Origin: Dama dama
Taxonomy: Eukaryota; Chordata; Mammalia; Artiodactyla; Cervidae
Direction of reading: 5' to 3'
NCBI RefSeq assembly: GCF_033118175.1
Contig: NC_083685.1
Location: 129,018,501-129,082,500 of the forward strand
Length of the DNA stretch: 64,000 bases
The first letter of the stretch is position 1; every line of letters starts with the position of its first letter. Of the stretch, positions 22,580 to 33,940 are shown piece by piece. The notes below the pieces were generated by a model. It was not told the DNA's origin. It saw nothing but the letters and a program-made list of their open reading frames with translations, and ran no database searches. The translations under genes and the position numbers were made by a program.

Positions 22580-24987
22580 TGAGTATAGAGGATGGAATGC
22601 AGAAGTAGGGAGTCAAAAGATACCTGGAGTAACAGGCAAATTTGGCCTTGAAGTACAGAAAGAAGCAGGTCAAAGGCTAATAGAGTTTTGCCAAGAGAAC
22701 GCACTGGTCATAGCAAACACCCTCTCCCAACAACACAAGAGAAGACTTCACAAATGGACATCACCAGATGGTCAACACCAAAATCAGATTGATTATATTC
22801 TTTGCAGCCAAAGATGGAGAAGCTCTATACAGTCAGCAAAAACAAGACTGGGAGCTGACTGTGACTCAGATCATGAACTCCCTATTGCCAAATTCAGACT
22901 TAAATGAAGAAAGTAGGGAAAACCACTAGACCATTCAGGTATGACTTAAATCCCTTATGATTATGCAGTGGAAGTGAGAAATAGATTCAAGAGATTATAT
23001 CTGATAGACAGAGTGCCTGAAGAACTATGGACAGAGGTTCCTGACATTGTACAGGAGACAGTGAGCAAGACTATTCCCAAGAAAAAGAAATGGAAAAAGG
23101 CAAAATAGCTGTCTGAGGAGGCCTTACAAATAGCTGTGAAGAGAAGTGAAAGGCAGAGGAGGAAAGGAAAGATATACCCACCTGCATGCAGAGTTCCAAA
23201 GAATAGCAAGGAAAGATAAGAAAGCCTTCCTCAGTGATCAGTGCAAAGAAATAGAGGAAAACAACAGAATGGGAAGGACTAGAGGCCTCTTCAAGAAAAT
23301 TAGAGATACCAAGGGAACTTTTCTTGTAAAGATGGGCTCAGTAAAGGACAGAAATGGTATGGACCTAACAGAAGCAGAAGATATTAAGAAGGGCTGGCAA
23401 GAATACATGAAAGAACTGTACAAAAAAGATCTTCATGACCCAGATAATCACGATGGTGTGATCACTCACCTAGAGCCAGACATCCTGAAACGTGAAGTCA
23501 AGTGGGCCGTAGGAACCATCTCTACGAACAAAGCTAGTAGAGGTGATGGAATCCCAGTTGAGCTATTTCAAATCCTAAAAGATGATGCCGTGAAAGCACT
23601 GCACTCAATATGCCAGCAAATTTGAAAAACTCAGCAGTGGCCACAGGACTGGAAAAGGTCAGTTTCATTCCAATCCCAAAGAAAGGCAATGCCAAAGGTA
23701 CTGCACAATTACTTTCATCTCACACACTAGCAAAGTAATACTCAAAATTCTCCAAGCCAGGCTTCAACAGTACATGAATGGGGAACTTCCAGATGTTCAA
23801 GCTCATTTTAGAAAAGGCAGAAGAACCAGAAATCAAATTCCCAACATCCGGTGGATCATTGAAAAATCAAGAGAGTTCCAGAAAAACATCAACTTCTGCT
23901 TTATTGACTATGCCAAAGCCTTTGGCTGTGTGGACCACCACAGACTGAGGAAAATTCTGAAAGAGATGGGAATACCAGACCACCTGACCTGCCTCCTGAG
24001 AAATCTGTATGCAGGTCAAGAAGCAACAGTCAGAACTGGACATGGAACAGCAGACTGGTTCCAAATCGGGAAAGGAGTATGTCAAGGATGTATATTGTCA
24101 CCCTGCTTATTTAAATTATATTTAGAGTACATCATGTGAAATGCTGAACTGGGTGAAGCACAAGCTGGAATTAAGATTTCCAGGAGAAATATCAATAACC
24201 TCTGATATGCAGATCACACCACAGTTATGGCAGAAAGTGAAGAAGAACTAAAGAGCCTCTTGACGAAAATGAAAGAGGAGAGTGAAAAAGTTGGCTTAAG
24301 ACTCAACATTCAAAAAACTAAGATCATGGCAACTGGTCCCATGACTTCATGGCAAATATATGGGGAAACAATGGAAATAGTGAGAGATTTTATTTTGGGG
24401 GGCTCCAAAATCACTGCAGATGGTGACTGCAGCCATGAAATTAAAAGACCCTTGCTCCTGGGAAGAAAAGCTATGGCCAACCTAGACAGCATATTAAAAA
24501 GCAGAGACATTACTTCACCAACAAAGGTCCATCTAATCAATGCTATGGTTTTCCCAGTAGTCATGTATGGATGTGAGAGTTGGACTATAAAAAAAACTGA
24601 GCACTGGAGATTGACGCTTTTGAACTGTGGTGTTGGAGAAGACTCTTGAGAGTCCCTTGGACTGCAAGGAGATCCAACCAGTCCATCCTAAAGGAGATCA
24701 GTCCTGGGTGTTCATTGGAAGGACTGATGCTGAAGCTGAAACTCCAATACTTTAGCCACCTGATGTGAAGAACTGACTCATTGGAAAAGACCCTGACGCT
24801 GGGAAACATTGAAGGTGGGAGGAGAAGGGGATGACAGAGGATGAGATATTGGATGGCATCACTGACTCAGTGGACATGAGTTTGAGCAAGCTTCGGGAGT
24901 TGGTGATGGACATGGAGGCCTGGAATGCTGCAGTCCATGGGGTCGCAAAGAGTCGGACACAACTGAGTGACTGAACTGAACTGAAAT
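22580..24987 (+). mobile_element. BovB (RTE) LINE, longest copy, endonuclease C-terminus to 3' end
   Basis: In order: the C-terminus of the APE-type endonuclease (WTSPDGQHQNQIDYIL, ending in the SDHELPIAKF block with the conserved Ser-Asp-His), the linker (LFKKIRDTKGTF, DPDNHDGVITHLEPDIL), the reverse transcriptase (ILKEMGIPDHLTCL, GKGVCQGCILSPCLF), and the C-terminal region (VMYGCESWTIKKTEH). About 2.4 kb of ~3.2 kb remains. The frame is broken by a shift near 22905, a TAG near 23106, a shift near 23700, TGA codons in the YIM-NAG and pre-active-site regions, and a shift near 24610. The active-site box reads YADH (24206-24217). Dead copy. Confidence 0.96.
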
Positions 24988-27016
24988 ATGAAAAAATACC
25001 ACATTAAGAGAGGAAAATGAATAGGTAAATTTAACTGAGCTAAGGCTTCTGAGAGAGGGAAATAACCGTGATATAGACATAAAGAGAGATATACAGATAC
25101 ATGCATTAAGTTCGTGTGGTACTGATGGAGGAGAAGTCTGGCACAGAGGATGATGCCAGCAATGTGTAACTTTCATACAGTTTAGAAGCGACATTTCGCT
25201 CTGCACATGTGTGTCCGCACTGGGCAAAGCAATTGTTGGAAGGGAATAAACTGAACACGTGAATCTAAAATTGGTCGCAGTAATTGAAGAGGCCACAGAT
25301 AGAAACGTTACCTCTTCCATTCAGTTAAATTAAAATTTCAGAGAAACGCAGGAGCATTAAATGAAACTTTGAGTTCTCTCAGCTTTTTTCCCTGCTACTT
25401 CCTGCAATTAGCCTCTATAAAAGGAAAGGAGTTACACGCTAGTTAGGGAAATTCCCATTTGATTTATTTATGTTGATGAATGCTTTATTTTTATTTACAT
25501 GTCTCTGATCTTAACAGTGTGGGTCTCACAGGTCAGTGCTATGATAATACTCTATCAGAAAGATAGAAGTCTCTTGAAGTTTAAACAAATCTGTGTGTGT
25601 TACTTTTTTGCTGAGTTTTCTCTTTTGAGTGAATTTCTTGATTCACAAATATAAGAATATTCAGTTAGCAAGGAAGCGATTAGACAAAGAACCTGTCTTT
25701 GCTGTGAAATTTATCAACAAAAGTCAAGGTTGTAAGGATCCCAAAACATGGGTTTTTGTGAAAATATTTAATGAGCTTTCAGTGTTATCAAGATGATGGT
25801 GATGATTTATGATACTAAGCATACATCTCTAATTCAATAATCCTTAACCAGGATAGCATAAAGTCATCCTTACAATAGAAGTGGAGAGTGAAGAATACTC
25901 ACTATAGAGCTGGTATAATTTCATGTGCCCTGAATGTGAAGTAAGAGAAAGGTGTAGAAGGCCTTATTCTACTTCTTATTCTTCTTCTTATTCAAGAAGG
26001 CCTTGTCGTTATTCAGCCAACAAACTCTTCTGAGTGAACGGAACTAACTCCTCCTAATGGAATTAAATTCACATTCTAAAAATGCAAAAGCTAAGACCTG
26101 CACCTTACCCTAAAGGACCTACACTTCCTTAGGAGGAATAATAAAGTGACCAGAGTGGGAGAGATGCAGTGAGACGGGGTTATTTCGGCCACTGGGTAAA
26201 GGAGGAATGAACTCTTTTGCACAATATAAACGTGAGGAAAGGGACTGCTGGATCTTGGTGGTCTGGGTGGGCTCCATGTATCTGGTATCCATTAAGACCC
26301 AGAATTTACTCGAACCTATGGATTAATTCTCCCGCAGGAACTGAGGAAGCCGAGAGCAGCTGAGAGTTAATCAGGCACTGATCTCGCCCAATCCCTCTAA
26401 TCAAACCCAGCTGTGATTTCAAACCTTTGCACTGAGGTTCCCCGGGGCACTTCTGCTCAAGCCCTGGAGTGAGCACCCTCAACTCTGGAAGGGCAAGGGA
26501 GAAGTTAGTAAAATAAAACTTCATGCCTTCAATCAAGGGAACTGAAGAACAGGACTGACCGGGATGGTCCCCTTAATCATTTCTGTATTACTCTTTCCTC
26601 TTCCCAGCTGCCTGCCCCAGGAAGGCATAGGCGTTCCTTCCGAATGTTTGCTGGGAATCTTTCCTTCAAAAGAGGAATGCAACTGGGAACAGTTGGCTCT
26701 CTGTCCGTTGGGGAATCTCTACTTTGTCTCATGAAAAGTGGTTAGGTATAGTGCCTAACTACACTTTTAAAAAATTTTATGGATCTGACAGTGGAATTTG
26801 AGTTTTTATAATAAAGATCACCCAGAATAAGGTGAACATTATTAACCTAGGTGTAAAGAAGTCAAAACATATTTGGTGTAAACATACTTGAACCCAGTCA
26901 GTTAATAAATTTTAATTAAATACTTTACCAACAAAACCATATTTGTAATGATGCTTTCCACAAGGTTAGTGGTTTCACAATTTTAGTTTGTTGATGCTAT
27001 AAAGGACATGGATTTG
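24988..27016. other. 2-kb stretch free of recognised repeats
   Basis: No gene or named repeat. 25960-26010 contains TTC-rich sequence between two aaggcctt palindromes. The longest frame, 153 codons on the minus strand (24859-25320), begins in unique DNA but ends in antisense BovB and is not a gene. Part of this stretch could be conserved non-coding sequence. Confidence 0.4.
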
Positions 27017-27108
27017 CACACTTTGGGAGATAGTGGAAGGCAGAGGAGCCTGGCATGCTGGAGTCCATGGGGTGGCAGAAGGAGGTCGAACACGACTTAC
27101 TGGCTGAA
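27017..27108 (+). mobile_element. BovB 3' end remnant (~90 bp)
   Basis: actttgggagatagtggaag, gcatgctggagtccatgggg and gaacacgacttactggctga match the BovB 3' terminus in its variant ending in a gaacaacag tail. Very short 5'-truncated insertion. Confidence 0.8.
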
Positions 27109-27347
27109 CAACAGCCACAAGCAAATGATGGTGTGACATAAACCGGTGTCGTTTCCTAGCGCCCCTTCTCCATGTCTACCACATCCACGAGGCCTGGTAT
27201 CTGTATCTCCTCCTATACCGATTCTCTTTCCAATAACTCAGCTCAGAAATTTGTCGCTTCCTCTCTGAAATTACTTGTATATCTCCTTTTCCGAGTAATA
27301 TAACATTTCTGCACTTCTCTCTCTTTTAGAGTTACCCTTGAGTTGGG

Positions 27348-27467
27348 AAGATCCCCTGGAGAAGGGAAAGGCTACCCACTCCAGTATTCTGGCCTGGAGA
27401 ATTCCATGGACTGTATAGTCCATTGGGTCACAAACAGTCGGATACCACTGAGCGACTTTAACTTTCA
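27348..27467 (+). mobile_element. Bov-tA SINE, 3' two-thirds
   Basis: ttgggaagatcccctggaga through ccactgagcgacttt. The tRNA-derived head is missing and a short central part is deleted. Confidence 0.88.
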
Positions 27468-28633
27468 TTTTTGTTTTTGGGCATACCTTGGAGTTGGGAC
27501 TTTGGTGCAGACAGCATAATCTGAACATCACTTACTGTCTCTTGCCTTCAGCAATGAGAAACCATATTTTGCCTACTAGACTAGACTTCATTCTATCATT
27601 AAAATATCTTAGAACTCACCAAAACACCATTCAGGCAGACACTGAATCCCTTCACCCTCCACTGCAACTTATGATAAAATTATAAAATGAAGTCATGATG
27701 GATAAAGCAATATCTGAGCTGATTATTAAAAAAAAGACAGAATAGAGATCATAGGCTTATTGATCGTGTAAACATATCTGAACTTCTCTGTGAGGTGGTG
27801 ATTTGGCAGAAATGTTTAAGCTCCGTATTTAACTCAAGCTACAAGTCTAATAACTAAAGAAAGAGGCAAAGAATTGAGAAGGGGGCATCGGTGTCTAATT
27901 TAGAAGGAAGGTAAGGCCGCCATCCATGTAGAGCAATTTCAAAGAATTACTTGATCATAGAAAAATGATAAAGGATAGATCAGTGAACCCATAATTCACT
28001 GCCTGTCAGGCAGCTGATTAAATTGAAATTACGTGAAAGATAGGACTCCAGTGGACCCACATCAAAATCTGCTGTCTCAGAGCTACAAAGTTTGTGGGGA
28101 CAAAGGCAGGATGTGGGACCACTGGTCAGCCACAAACTCAGATCCTTGCCAATATGTTGGCAAGTTCTATAGCCAGAGAGAATTGGGAGGGAGGGGAGGA
28201 TCCCCCAGAACACTGCCTCCTGGTTTTCATTTGATGCCAGCAGAACTGGTAGGTCAAGCAAGGGGTTGGCTGCACCTGTTCTTAATCACAGATGCCTGGC
28301 CTGACAGATAATGAGGGCTGCCCCCAAGAATCTTTGATCACTGCCACCAAAAAAAAAAAAAAAAACAAACATATAATTCCCCACTACTTTACAAGTAGAG
28401 ACACATGGGGATGAGCAGAGCATAAAGTAACCAAGTATGTGGGGGAAAACGCCGTATAAAACACAACTTTTTAAGTCAGGATGACAGACTGAACACATTG
28501 TGTTTGTCTAATTTTCTTCCCCAAATCCTACAGAAATGACAATAAAGCTATTTAAAAATGGGGACCCCATGGTCATAGTAAGAACGAAGGACACAGGGGG
28601 CCGTCAGAGATTTCAGAAAGTGAGAGCTTTCTT
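27468..28633. other. Unassigned stretch
   Basis: No gene or named repeat. A 17-A run lies at about 28349-28365. Frames of up to 93 codons have no recognisable products. Confidence 0.4.
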
Positions 28634-29094
28634 CTTTATTAACTGTTATTGGAGCAGAGTAGCTTTTAATGTTGTGTTAGATTCTGCTGTCCAGCAAAGT
28701 GAACTCACTCTGTGTACACACATATCCCCTCTTCTTTGGATTTTCTCTGCATTTTGGTCCACAGATTGCTGGGTAGAGTTCCTTGTGCTTTACAATAGGT
28801 TCTCATTAGTTACCTATTTTATAGATATTGGGGTGGTGAAAAAGTTTGAGTTTTTCCATAAGATGTTACAGAAAAACCCAAAGGAACCTTTTGGTCAACC
28901 ACATAATGTTAACAGCATGTGTGTGAACGCCGGCCTTCCAACTCATCCCACCTCCCCTGCCCCTACCAGTCACTGCACGTTCGCTCGCTCTGTCTGTGAC
29001 TCCACTTCTGCTTTGCCAATAAGTTCATCTCTACCACGTTTTTAGATTCCACACATAAACAATGTTACGTGGTATTTTGCTTTTCTCTTTCTGA
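28634..29094 (-). mobile_element. L1 3' end, interrupted by a mariner MITE
   Basis: The plus strand shows the reverse complement of the L1 3' UTR (gttgtgttagattctgctgt, gagttccttgtgctttacaa, cattagttacctattttat). The MITE interrupts it at 28828-28903. It then continues (gccaataagttcatctctac, agattccacacataaacaat) to the acttctctttctgac-like end. The 169-codon frame at 28536-29045 crosses both elements and is not a gene. Confidence 0.88.
28828..28903. mobile_element. Mariner-derived MITE (BTMAR-like), 76 bp
   Basis: A nearly palindromic element of the bovine mariner type: left ttggggtggtgaaaaagttt, centre tttttccataagatgttaca, right aaccttttggtcaaccaca. It is flanked on both sides by TA (28826-28827 and 28904-28905), the mariner target duplication. 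It sits inside the L1, so it is younger than that L1. It encodes nothing. Confidence 0.85.
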
Positions 29095-29511
29095 CACGGG
29101 GTGCAGTTTAGATGCAAAGGCCACATCCAAAGTCGGGTTGATGGGCCTTTCTTCCTGGCACTGGGGAAGCTGGTTGCAAGGTGAGACCTGGGGAAGGCAG
29201 GGAACATGAGTGGGCTGCGGAGCAACAAGAGTCCGGGTTATCAGGGAGCCAGCTCCCTGGGCCAATGCCTTCCCGACCTCCAGGAAAGGGCGGCAGGCGG
29301 CTGCTGCGCTTCTTCCCGGCGGGAGCCCTGGAAGCTGCTCTCTAGTTAAGCAGAAGACTCTGGGGACACAGCTTCTGGTACAGATTCGGGCCTGGAAGAA
29401 GTTCAGGGCAGAGGCTGAGCTACTGTCTCTCACAGCAGGCCCACAGGAGGGTGTCTCCATCCAGAGGCGAATTACACTGAAGAAGCCAAACGCAGAGCCC
29501 GTTAGTGTCCA
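29095..29511. other. GC-rich unassigned stretch
   Basis: Between the L1 and the LTR. About ten CpGs lie between 29200 and 29330, less dense than the 18.2-kb and 58.3-kb blocks. Frames of 113 (+) and 155 (-) codons overlap each other and have no recognised domain. Confidence 0.4.
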
Positions 29512-30072
29512 GTGGCAGCTGAAACAAATCACTACACAGGTCGTGGCTTAAAATAACACCAGTTCATTATCTTACAGTCCTGCAGGTCGAGTGTCTTCAA
29601 CAGGACTCATTAGGGTACAGCGGCAGCAGACTGTGTTCTCTTTGGAGTCTCTGTGGGAGGTTCTGTTTCTGGAGGCGGACTGCATGCTTAGGCTCCTGGC
29701 CCCCTCTTCCTCCTTCAAAGCCACCAGCAGAGCATCTTCAAGTCTGTCTCTCACGCTGACGTTCCAGCCTATCTCTGGTTTACAAAGACTCTTGTGATTG
29801 TATTGAATCCTACCCAAATGACTCAGGGGAATCCACCCATCTCATAGTCTTTCACTGAATCACATCGTCAGAGTCCATTTGGCCACGTTGTTTGTTGCTG
29901 TTGAGTCACTAAATCGCGTCCGATTCTTTGTGACCCCCAGGACTGCAGCGCGCCTGGCTTCCCTGTCCTTTACTACCTCCTGGAGGTCGCTGCCATGTTA
30001 GGTCACATATTCACAGGTTCCAAGGATCAGGACCTAGACATCTTTGTCAGGGGAGAGGCATTGTTCTGTGGT
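29512..30072 (-). mobile_element. MLT1-like (ERVL-MaLR) LTR, split by BovB
   Basis: The plus strand follows the reverse complement of a MaLR LTR: aacaaatcac...gtggcttaaaataacacc, ttatcttacagtcctgcagg, a cccctcttcctccttcaaag block, then tcacatattcacaggttcca and aggacctagacatctttgtc. An old fossil LTR with no coding part. A ~100-bp BovB fragment interrupts it at 29890-29991. Its right half is duplicated at 61.6 kb. Confidence 0.65.
29890..29991 (-). mobile_element. BovB 3' end fragment inside the LTR
   Basis: The plus strand reads gttgctgttgagtcactaaa, gtccgattctttgtgacccc, ggcttccctgtcctttacta, the reverse complement of the BovB 3' end. The flanks gccacgttg (29882-29890) and gccatgtta (29992-30000) look like an imperfect target-site duplication. 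Confidence 0.85.
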
Positions 30073-30274
30073 CCTTAATGTGGGGTTTAGAAACCACCTG
30101 AGTTCTCTTCATCCATTCAATGGAAATGGAAATCTGTGGATAAGACTCAGGATCTTTGAGATAAACATCATCTACCCAGCTGCAAAAGAAACCCAGCTGA
30201 GTAGCCTATGCAGACATAGCTCGTCACTCACATATTATTGGTTAACAATTTCAGAAGAAAGAGTATTAACTATG
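30073..30274. other. Unique flank within the duplicated block
   Basis: No gene or named repeat. The same sequence is present at about 61846-62055. Confidence 0.7.
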
Positions 30275-30497
30275 TGTTGTTAAGTTGTGTGTGATCAGCT
30301 GTGTCCGACTCTTTGCAACCCCATGGACTGTAGCCCGCCAGGCTCCTCTGTCCATAGGATTTCCCAGGCAAGAATGCTGGAGTGGGTTGCCATTTCCTCC
30401 ACCAGGGGATATTCCCAACCCAGGGATCGAACCCACGTCTCCAGTGTCTCCTGTATTGGCAGGCAGATTCTTTACCTCTATACCACCTGGGAAGCCC
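30275..30497 (-). mobile_element. Bov-tA SINE, near full length
   Basis: Complete body and head (plus-strand end taccacctgggaagcccta). It has the longer central form with an agtgtctcctgtattggcag block, unlike its positional counterpart at 62060-62272. Confidence 0.94.
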
Positions 30498-30631
30498 TAT
30501 ATATTGTAAGGTTAATAGATGAATGTATTGAAGGCCTATTATAACCAGGAAGAGGGGTAAATTGCAGAAATGTAAGTATCAGGTCTCAGTATCATGTAAC
30601 TTACATTCTGTTAGGGTAGACAAAAGAAAAT

Positions 30632-30770
30632 GATTTGTTCGTTTGTTCCTTCCATGAACATTCATTGAGTATCTTCCTTGTGTTTATAACTGCCCTGAAT
30701 ATAACAGGGAATGAGACAGCAAAGTTCCTACCCTCATAGGATTACATCCTAGTATGGGGAGACAGACATA
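30632..30770 (-). mobile_element. L2-like LINE 3' end fragment
   Basis: The order cattcattgagtatcttcct, gggaatgagacagcaaagtt, ctaccctcataggattacat, ctagtatggggagacagaca follows the reverse complement of the L2 3' region closely. Confidence 0.7.
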
Positions 30771-30796
30771 TGCTTTAATGTATAGAACTATATCTA

Positions 30797-30834
30797 ATAT
30801 AACATATTATATATATATATATATGTATGTATAG
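30797..30834. repeat. (TA)n microsatellite
   Basis: About 18 TA units with minor interruptions, ending atgtatgtatag. Confidence 0.9.
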
Positions 30835-30849
30835 GCACAATAGCAAACC

Positions 30850-30950
30850 ATTCCATATTCTTGCCTGGGAAATCCCATGGACAGAGGAGCCTGGTGGGCT
30901 ACAGTAAATGGGGTCACAAAGAGCCAGACACAACTTAGTGACTAAACAAC
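30850..30950 (+). mobile_element. Bov-A monomer / SINE 3' half
   Basis: ttccatattcttgcctggga to acacaacttagtgactaaac. The tRNA-derived part is absent. Confidence 0.88.
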
Positions 30951-31085
30951 AAATTGGTGATAGGAAGAAAAATGAAGCAGTATAATAGGGATTTTTAACC
31001 TTACCATAAAAATTTTAGACCCATCTGGAGAATTTTTACAGCAATGGGAAATATTATTAGACCTGATGTCATGACAAGAATAATC

Positions 31086-31262
31086 TGGGACTTCCCTGGT
31101 GCTCCAGTGGCTAAGACCCCCACCCTCCAATTGCCGAGGGCCTGAGCTCAACTCCTCGTCAGAGAATTAGATCCCACAGGCCACAACTAAGAAGGCCGTG
31201 TGCTGCAACAAATCCCCATGAGCCACAACCAAGACCCACACAGGAAAATTAAATGTTAAAGA
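31086..31262 (+). mobile_element. CHR-type tRNA-Glu SINE (CHR-2-like)
   Basis: gggacttccctggtgctcca head, atcccacaggccacaactaa repeats, then an A-rich tail that continues into an A-run/(GAA)n tract (31281-31311). Confidence 0.82.
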
Positions 31263-31280
31263 AAAGAGAAAAGTTTACTT

Positions 31281-31311
31281 ACAAAAAAAAAAAAAAGAAG
31301 AAGAAGAAGAA
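31281..31311. repeat. Poly-A and (GAA)n tract
   Basis: An A run followed by about five GAA units, probably the expanded tail of the preceding SINE. Confidence 0.85.
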
Positions 31312-31355
31312 CCTGGGATTATCCCAGGCAAAATGGGAAGAAGATTCACTCTAGA

Positions 31356-31372
31356 TGTGTGTGTGTGTGTGT
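31356..31372. repeat. (TG)n microsatellite
   Basis: Eight to nine TG units. Confidence 0.9.
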
Positions 31373-31594
31373 AGTAAGACAGCAGTGTGTTTCTAGATTT
31401 CACAGTTGGAGAAGGTCTCACTGACCCACAAGCTGCTTTTCTACAAGAAAACTGAAGGCTGCTTTAAATTCAGGAAAAGCCTTCCCAAAGAGGCGACATT
31501 TGTGTTGAATCTGAATGACAGGAAGAAACCAACCATGCACATATCAAGAGAAACACATCCAAGAGCTTTTACTTCTAGTCATGGCTAATAACGG

Positions 31595-31802
31595 GGGCTT
31601 CCCAGGTGCACCAGTGGCAACGAACCCGCCTGCCAATGCAGAAAACATGAGAGATGCATTCACTCCCCGGGTCAGGAAGCTTCCCTGGAGGAGGGCATGG
31701 CCACCGACTCAGTGTTCTTGCCTGGAGAATCCCACAGACACGGGAGTCTGGTGGGCTACAGTCCACGGGGCTGCCAAAGAGTGAGGCAATATTGAGCAAT
31801 CT
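31595..31802 (+). mobile_element. Bov-tA SINE, near full length, diverged
   Basis: gggcttcccaggtgcaccag head, gcctgccaatgcagaaaaca, body gagaatcccacagacacggg, end gagtgaggcaatattgagca. Confidence 0.92.
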
Positions 31803-32234
31803 AGCACACATGCACACGCAACAAATAAGCGTCTCACTAGGACTAACTTCATATAGACAAAGATAAATTCTTGGTGAAATGCAAAAAATAATTACCAGGA
31901 GACCCTGAAGAATGACCAAAACATGACAAAGATGAGTGAGGGCTGACAAATAAATGGTATTAAAAGTTGTCCATGTTCATTGCTTCTAGATAAAAGCATG
32001 ATCTTTCTGGGTCATATTGGGGTTGAGAGTGGATGGCTAAAACTTCCTTTGAAAACCCATAACAATTCTGGTTCGACAATCCGAAGGACAGAGTTGGGGT
32101 GGTTTTATAAGAATACAGAATCCAAATGTAAACTAAATGTACCATGATTTAGAGCAAGAGGTGGAATGCAAAAAATATATAATTAACTTGTTCTGACTCC
32201 CTGGAATATTCTTCTTCTCATAGAAGAATAAAAA
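31803..32234. other. Unassigned stretch
   Basis: No gene or named repeat. Confidence 0.4.
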
Positions 32235-32660
32235 GTTCTTGGGTGGGCCTAGAGACAGTCGTAGAGAGTGAAGTAAGTCAGAAAAAGAAAACAAATACCG
32301 TACATTAACCCATGTACGTGCAATCTAGAAAAAAATCGGTATAGATGATCTTATTTGCAAAGCAGAAATAGACACACGCATATAGAGATCAAATATATGG
32401 AGACCAAGAGGGAAAGGGGGCGGTGGGATGAACTGGGAGACAGGTATTAACATACATACACCATTGGTAGTATGTATAATACATAATTAATGAGAACCGA
32501 CTGCATAGCAGAGAACTCTACTCACGCTGTCTGGTGACCTTAATGGGAAGGAAATCCAAAAAGGAGGGGATATGCACGGATAGCTGATTCACTTTGCAGT
32601 ACAGTAGAAGCTGATACAACATTGTAAAGCAACTATACTTCAATAAAACCTTTTTAAAAA
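32235..32660 (+). mobile_element. L1 3' end, ~425 bp
   Basis: Plus orientation: gagagtgaagtaagtcagaa, taacccatgtacgtgcaatc, gagaaccgactgcatagcag, gctgattcactttgcagtac, acaacattgtaaagcaacta, then caataaaa. 5'-truncated. Confidence 0.9.
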
Positions 32661-33688
32661 TGAATCTGATGAATTAAAAAAAAAAAGAAAAGAAAGTTCT
32701 GAGTGCCCAGATAAAGATCACAGTCCCCAGATCCCCTGCAATTATGCGTGGTCATGTTACTTATTTCTGATTAATGGGGTGTAAGTAGGCGCAGCAATGA
32801 CAATGTCAGAAAGTGTCCTTAAAAAGTAACAGCCATGGACCCCTCCGAACCCTTGTCTCCTTCTTACTGGATGAAAAATTAGTAACACAAGCAGCCACAT
32901 TTCAGAATGAACTGCTCCACCAACCTCTGGATGTTTTTTCTTTAAGAGAAATATGCTCCTATTTGTTATCACACTATTACTGAGAGATCTTCTGCTGTTC
33001 ACAAATAAATGTCTGATGCATTCATTTATTCTTAAATTATTTCCATGTGTGCTTTCATTAACTGCATTATAAATGTTGAGGACAACATTAGCATTATTCT
33101 TGTGATAATAAGATTCTTCTCCAAAGGACACTGTGGTTATGAAGATGGTGTGTTCAAGAGAACCGTGACATTTTACAGAAGACGCTTCAATGATTTTACA
33201 AACACATGAGTCACCATTTTAAAAATATACGTGATTTACAAGCTAACCACCTTTCACACTGTGTCAAAAACAGGTGTGTGATATACAAAATGTTTGCTCT
33301 TTGAAACATGATTATTTGTGCTGTAGATTGAATGCATCCTGGTGAAAATCCTCTAATAAAATATCTATTGTGTGATGTTTTCCTGAAACTGCAGAGTAGT
33401 GATTTAAATCTGCAACCCTATATTGTCCGGTTTAATAAACCAAGCTGCCCTGGATAGTGTAAAGCCAAATAAAAACACAGGAGTAGCAGCAGGTTGGTAT
33501 ATAAGTAAAATTGCCACTGCCATTTATAAGCCATGAGTTCAGAGATGTCCCTGTTAATCACAGTGACCTCATAACTTCCACTGAATGATTCAATAATAAT
33601 CACAAGTTATAAACATCAAAATTATTAAATAAATATGCTAATAAAAGAATTGGTTCATATATTAAGATTTCAAGTAATTATCTGTAAT

Positions 33689-33728
33689 TATTTTTCCTGT
33701 GAAAAATATATTTTTCCTGTGAAAAATC
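33689..33728. repeat. Two-copy 20-bp tandem repeat with internal dyad
   Basis: tatttttcctgtgaaaaata is followed directly by tatttttcctgtgaaaaatc. Each unit is itself an imperfect palindrome (atttttc / gaaaaat). Confidence 0.88.
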
Positions 33729-33879
33729 TAAAAATCATGGAGGCAACACAGGAAAATGTCTGAAGTAAATGTATTCATTTTCTGCTTGATAAAAAGAATT
33801 TTAATGTTGAACAGTAAAGATTAACTTTATTTTTTAAGAGAAAATCTTATCTTCAATGTTATAGTATTCATACGTTTTA

Positions 33880-33940
33880 TGTTATACAATGTAAATCAAC
33901 TATACTCCTATATAAAAGAAAAATTAAATTTAAAAATGTT
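33880..33940 (+). mobile_element. L1 3' tail remnant
   Basis: ttatacaatgtaaatcaact and tatactcctatataaaagaa match the last ~50 bp of the artiodactyl L1 3' end. Confidence 0.65.

Larger units (their letters stand above)
29848..30486 (+). repeat. Copy 1 of a ~640-bp segmental duplication
   Basis: Directly repeated at 61621-62263, offset 31,773 bp. By eye there are about 15 substitutions plus a few small indels in the first ~435 bp. The block holds part of the MLT1-like LTR, the BovB fragment inserted in it, unique flank, and a Bov-tA at the right end. The shared BovB insertion point excludes independent copies of a repeat family. Confidence 0.9.

Noticed and set aside
23146..23625. 159-codon frame as a separate gene
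   Set aside because: It is an internal fragment of the BovB polyprotein (between endonuclease and RT) and not an independent gene.
28536..29045. 169-codon plus-strand frame
   Set aside because: It crosses an antisense L1 and the mariner MITE inserted in it.
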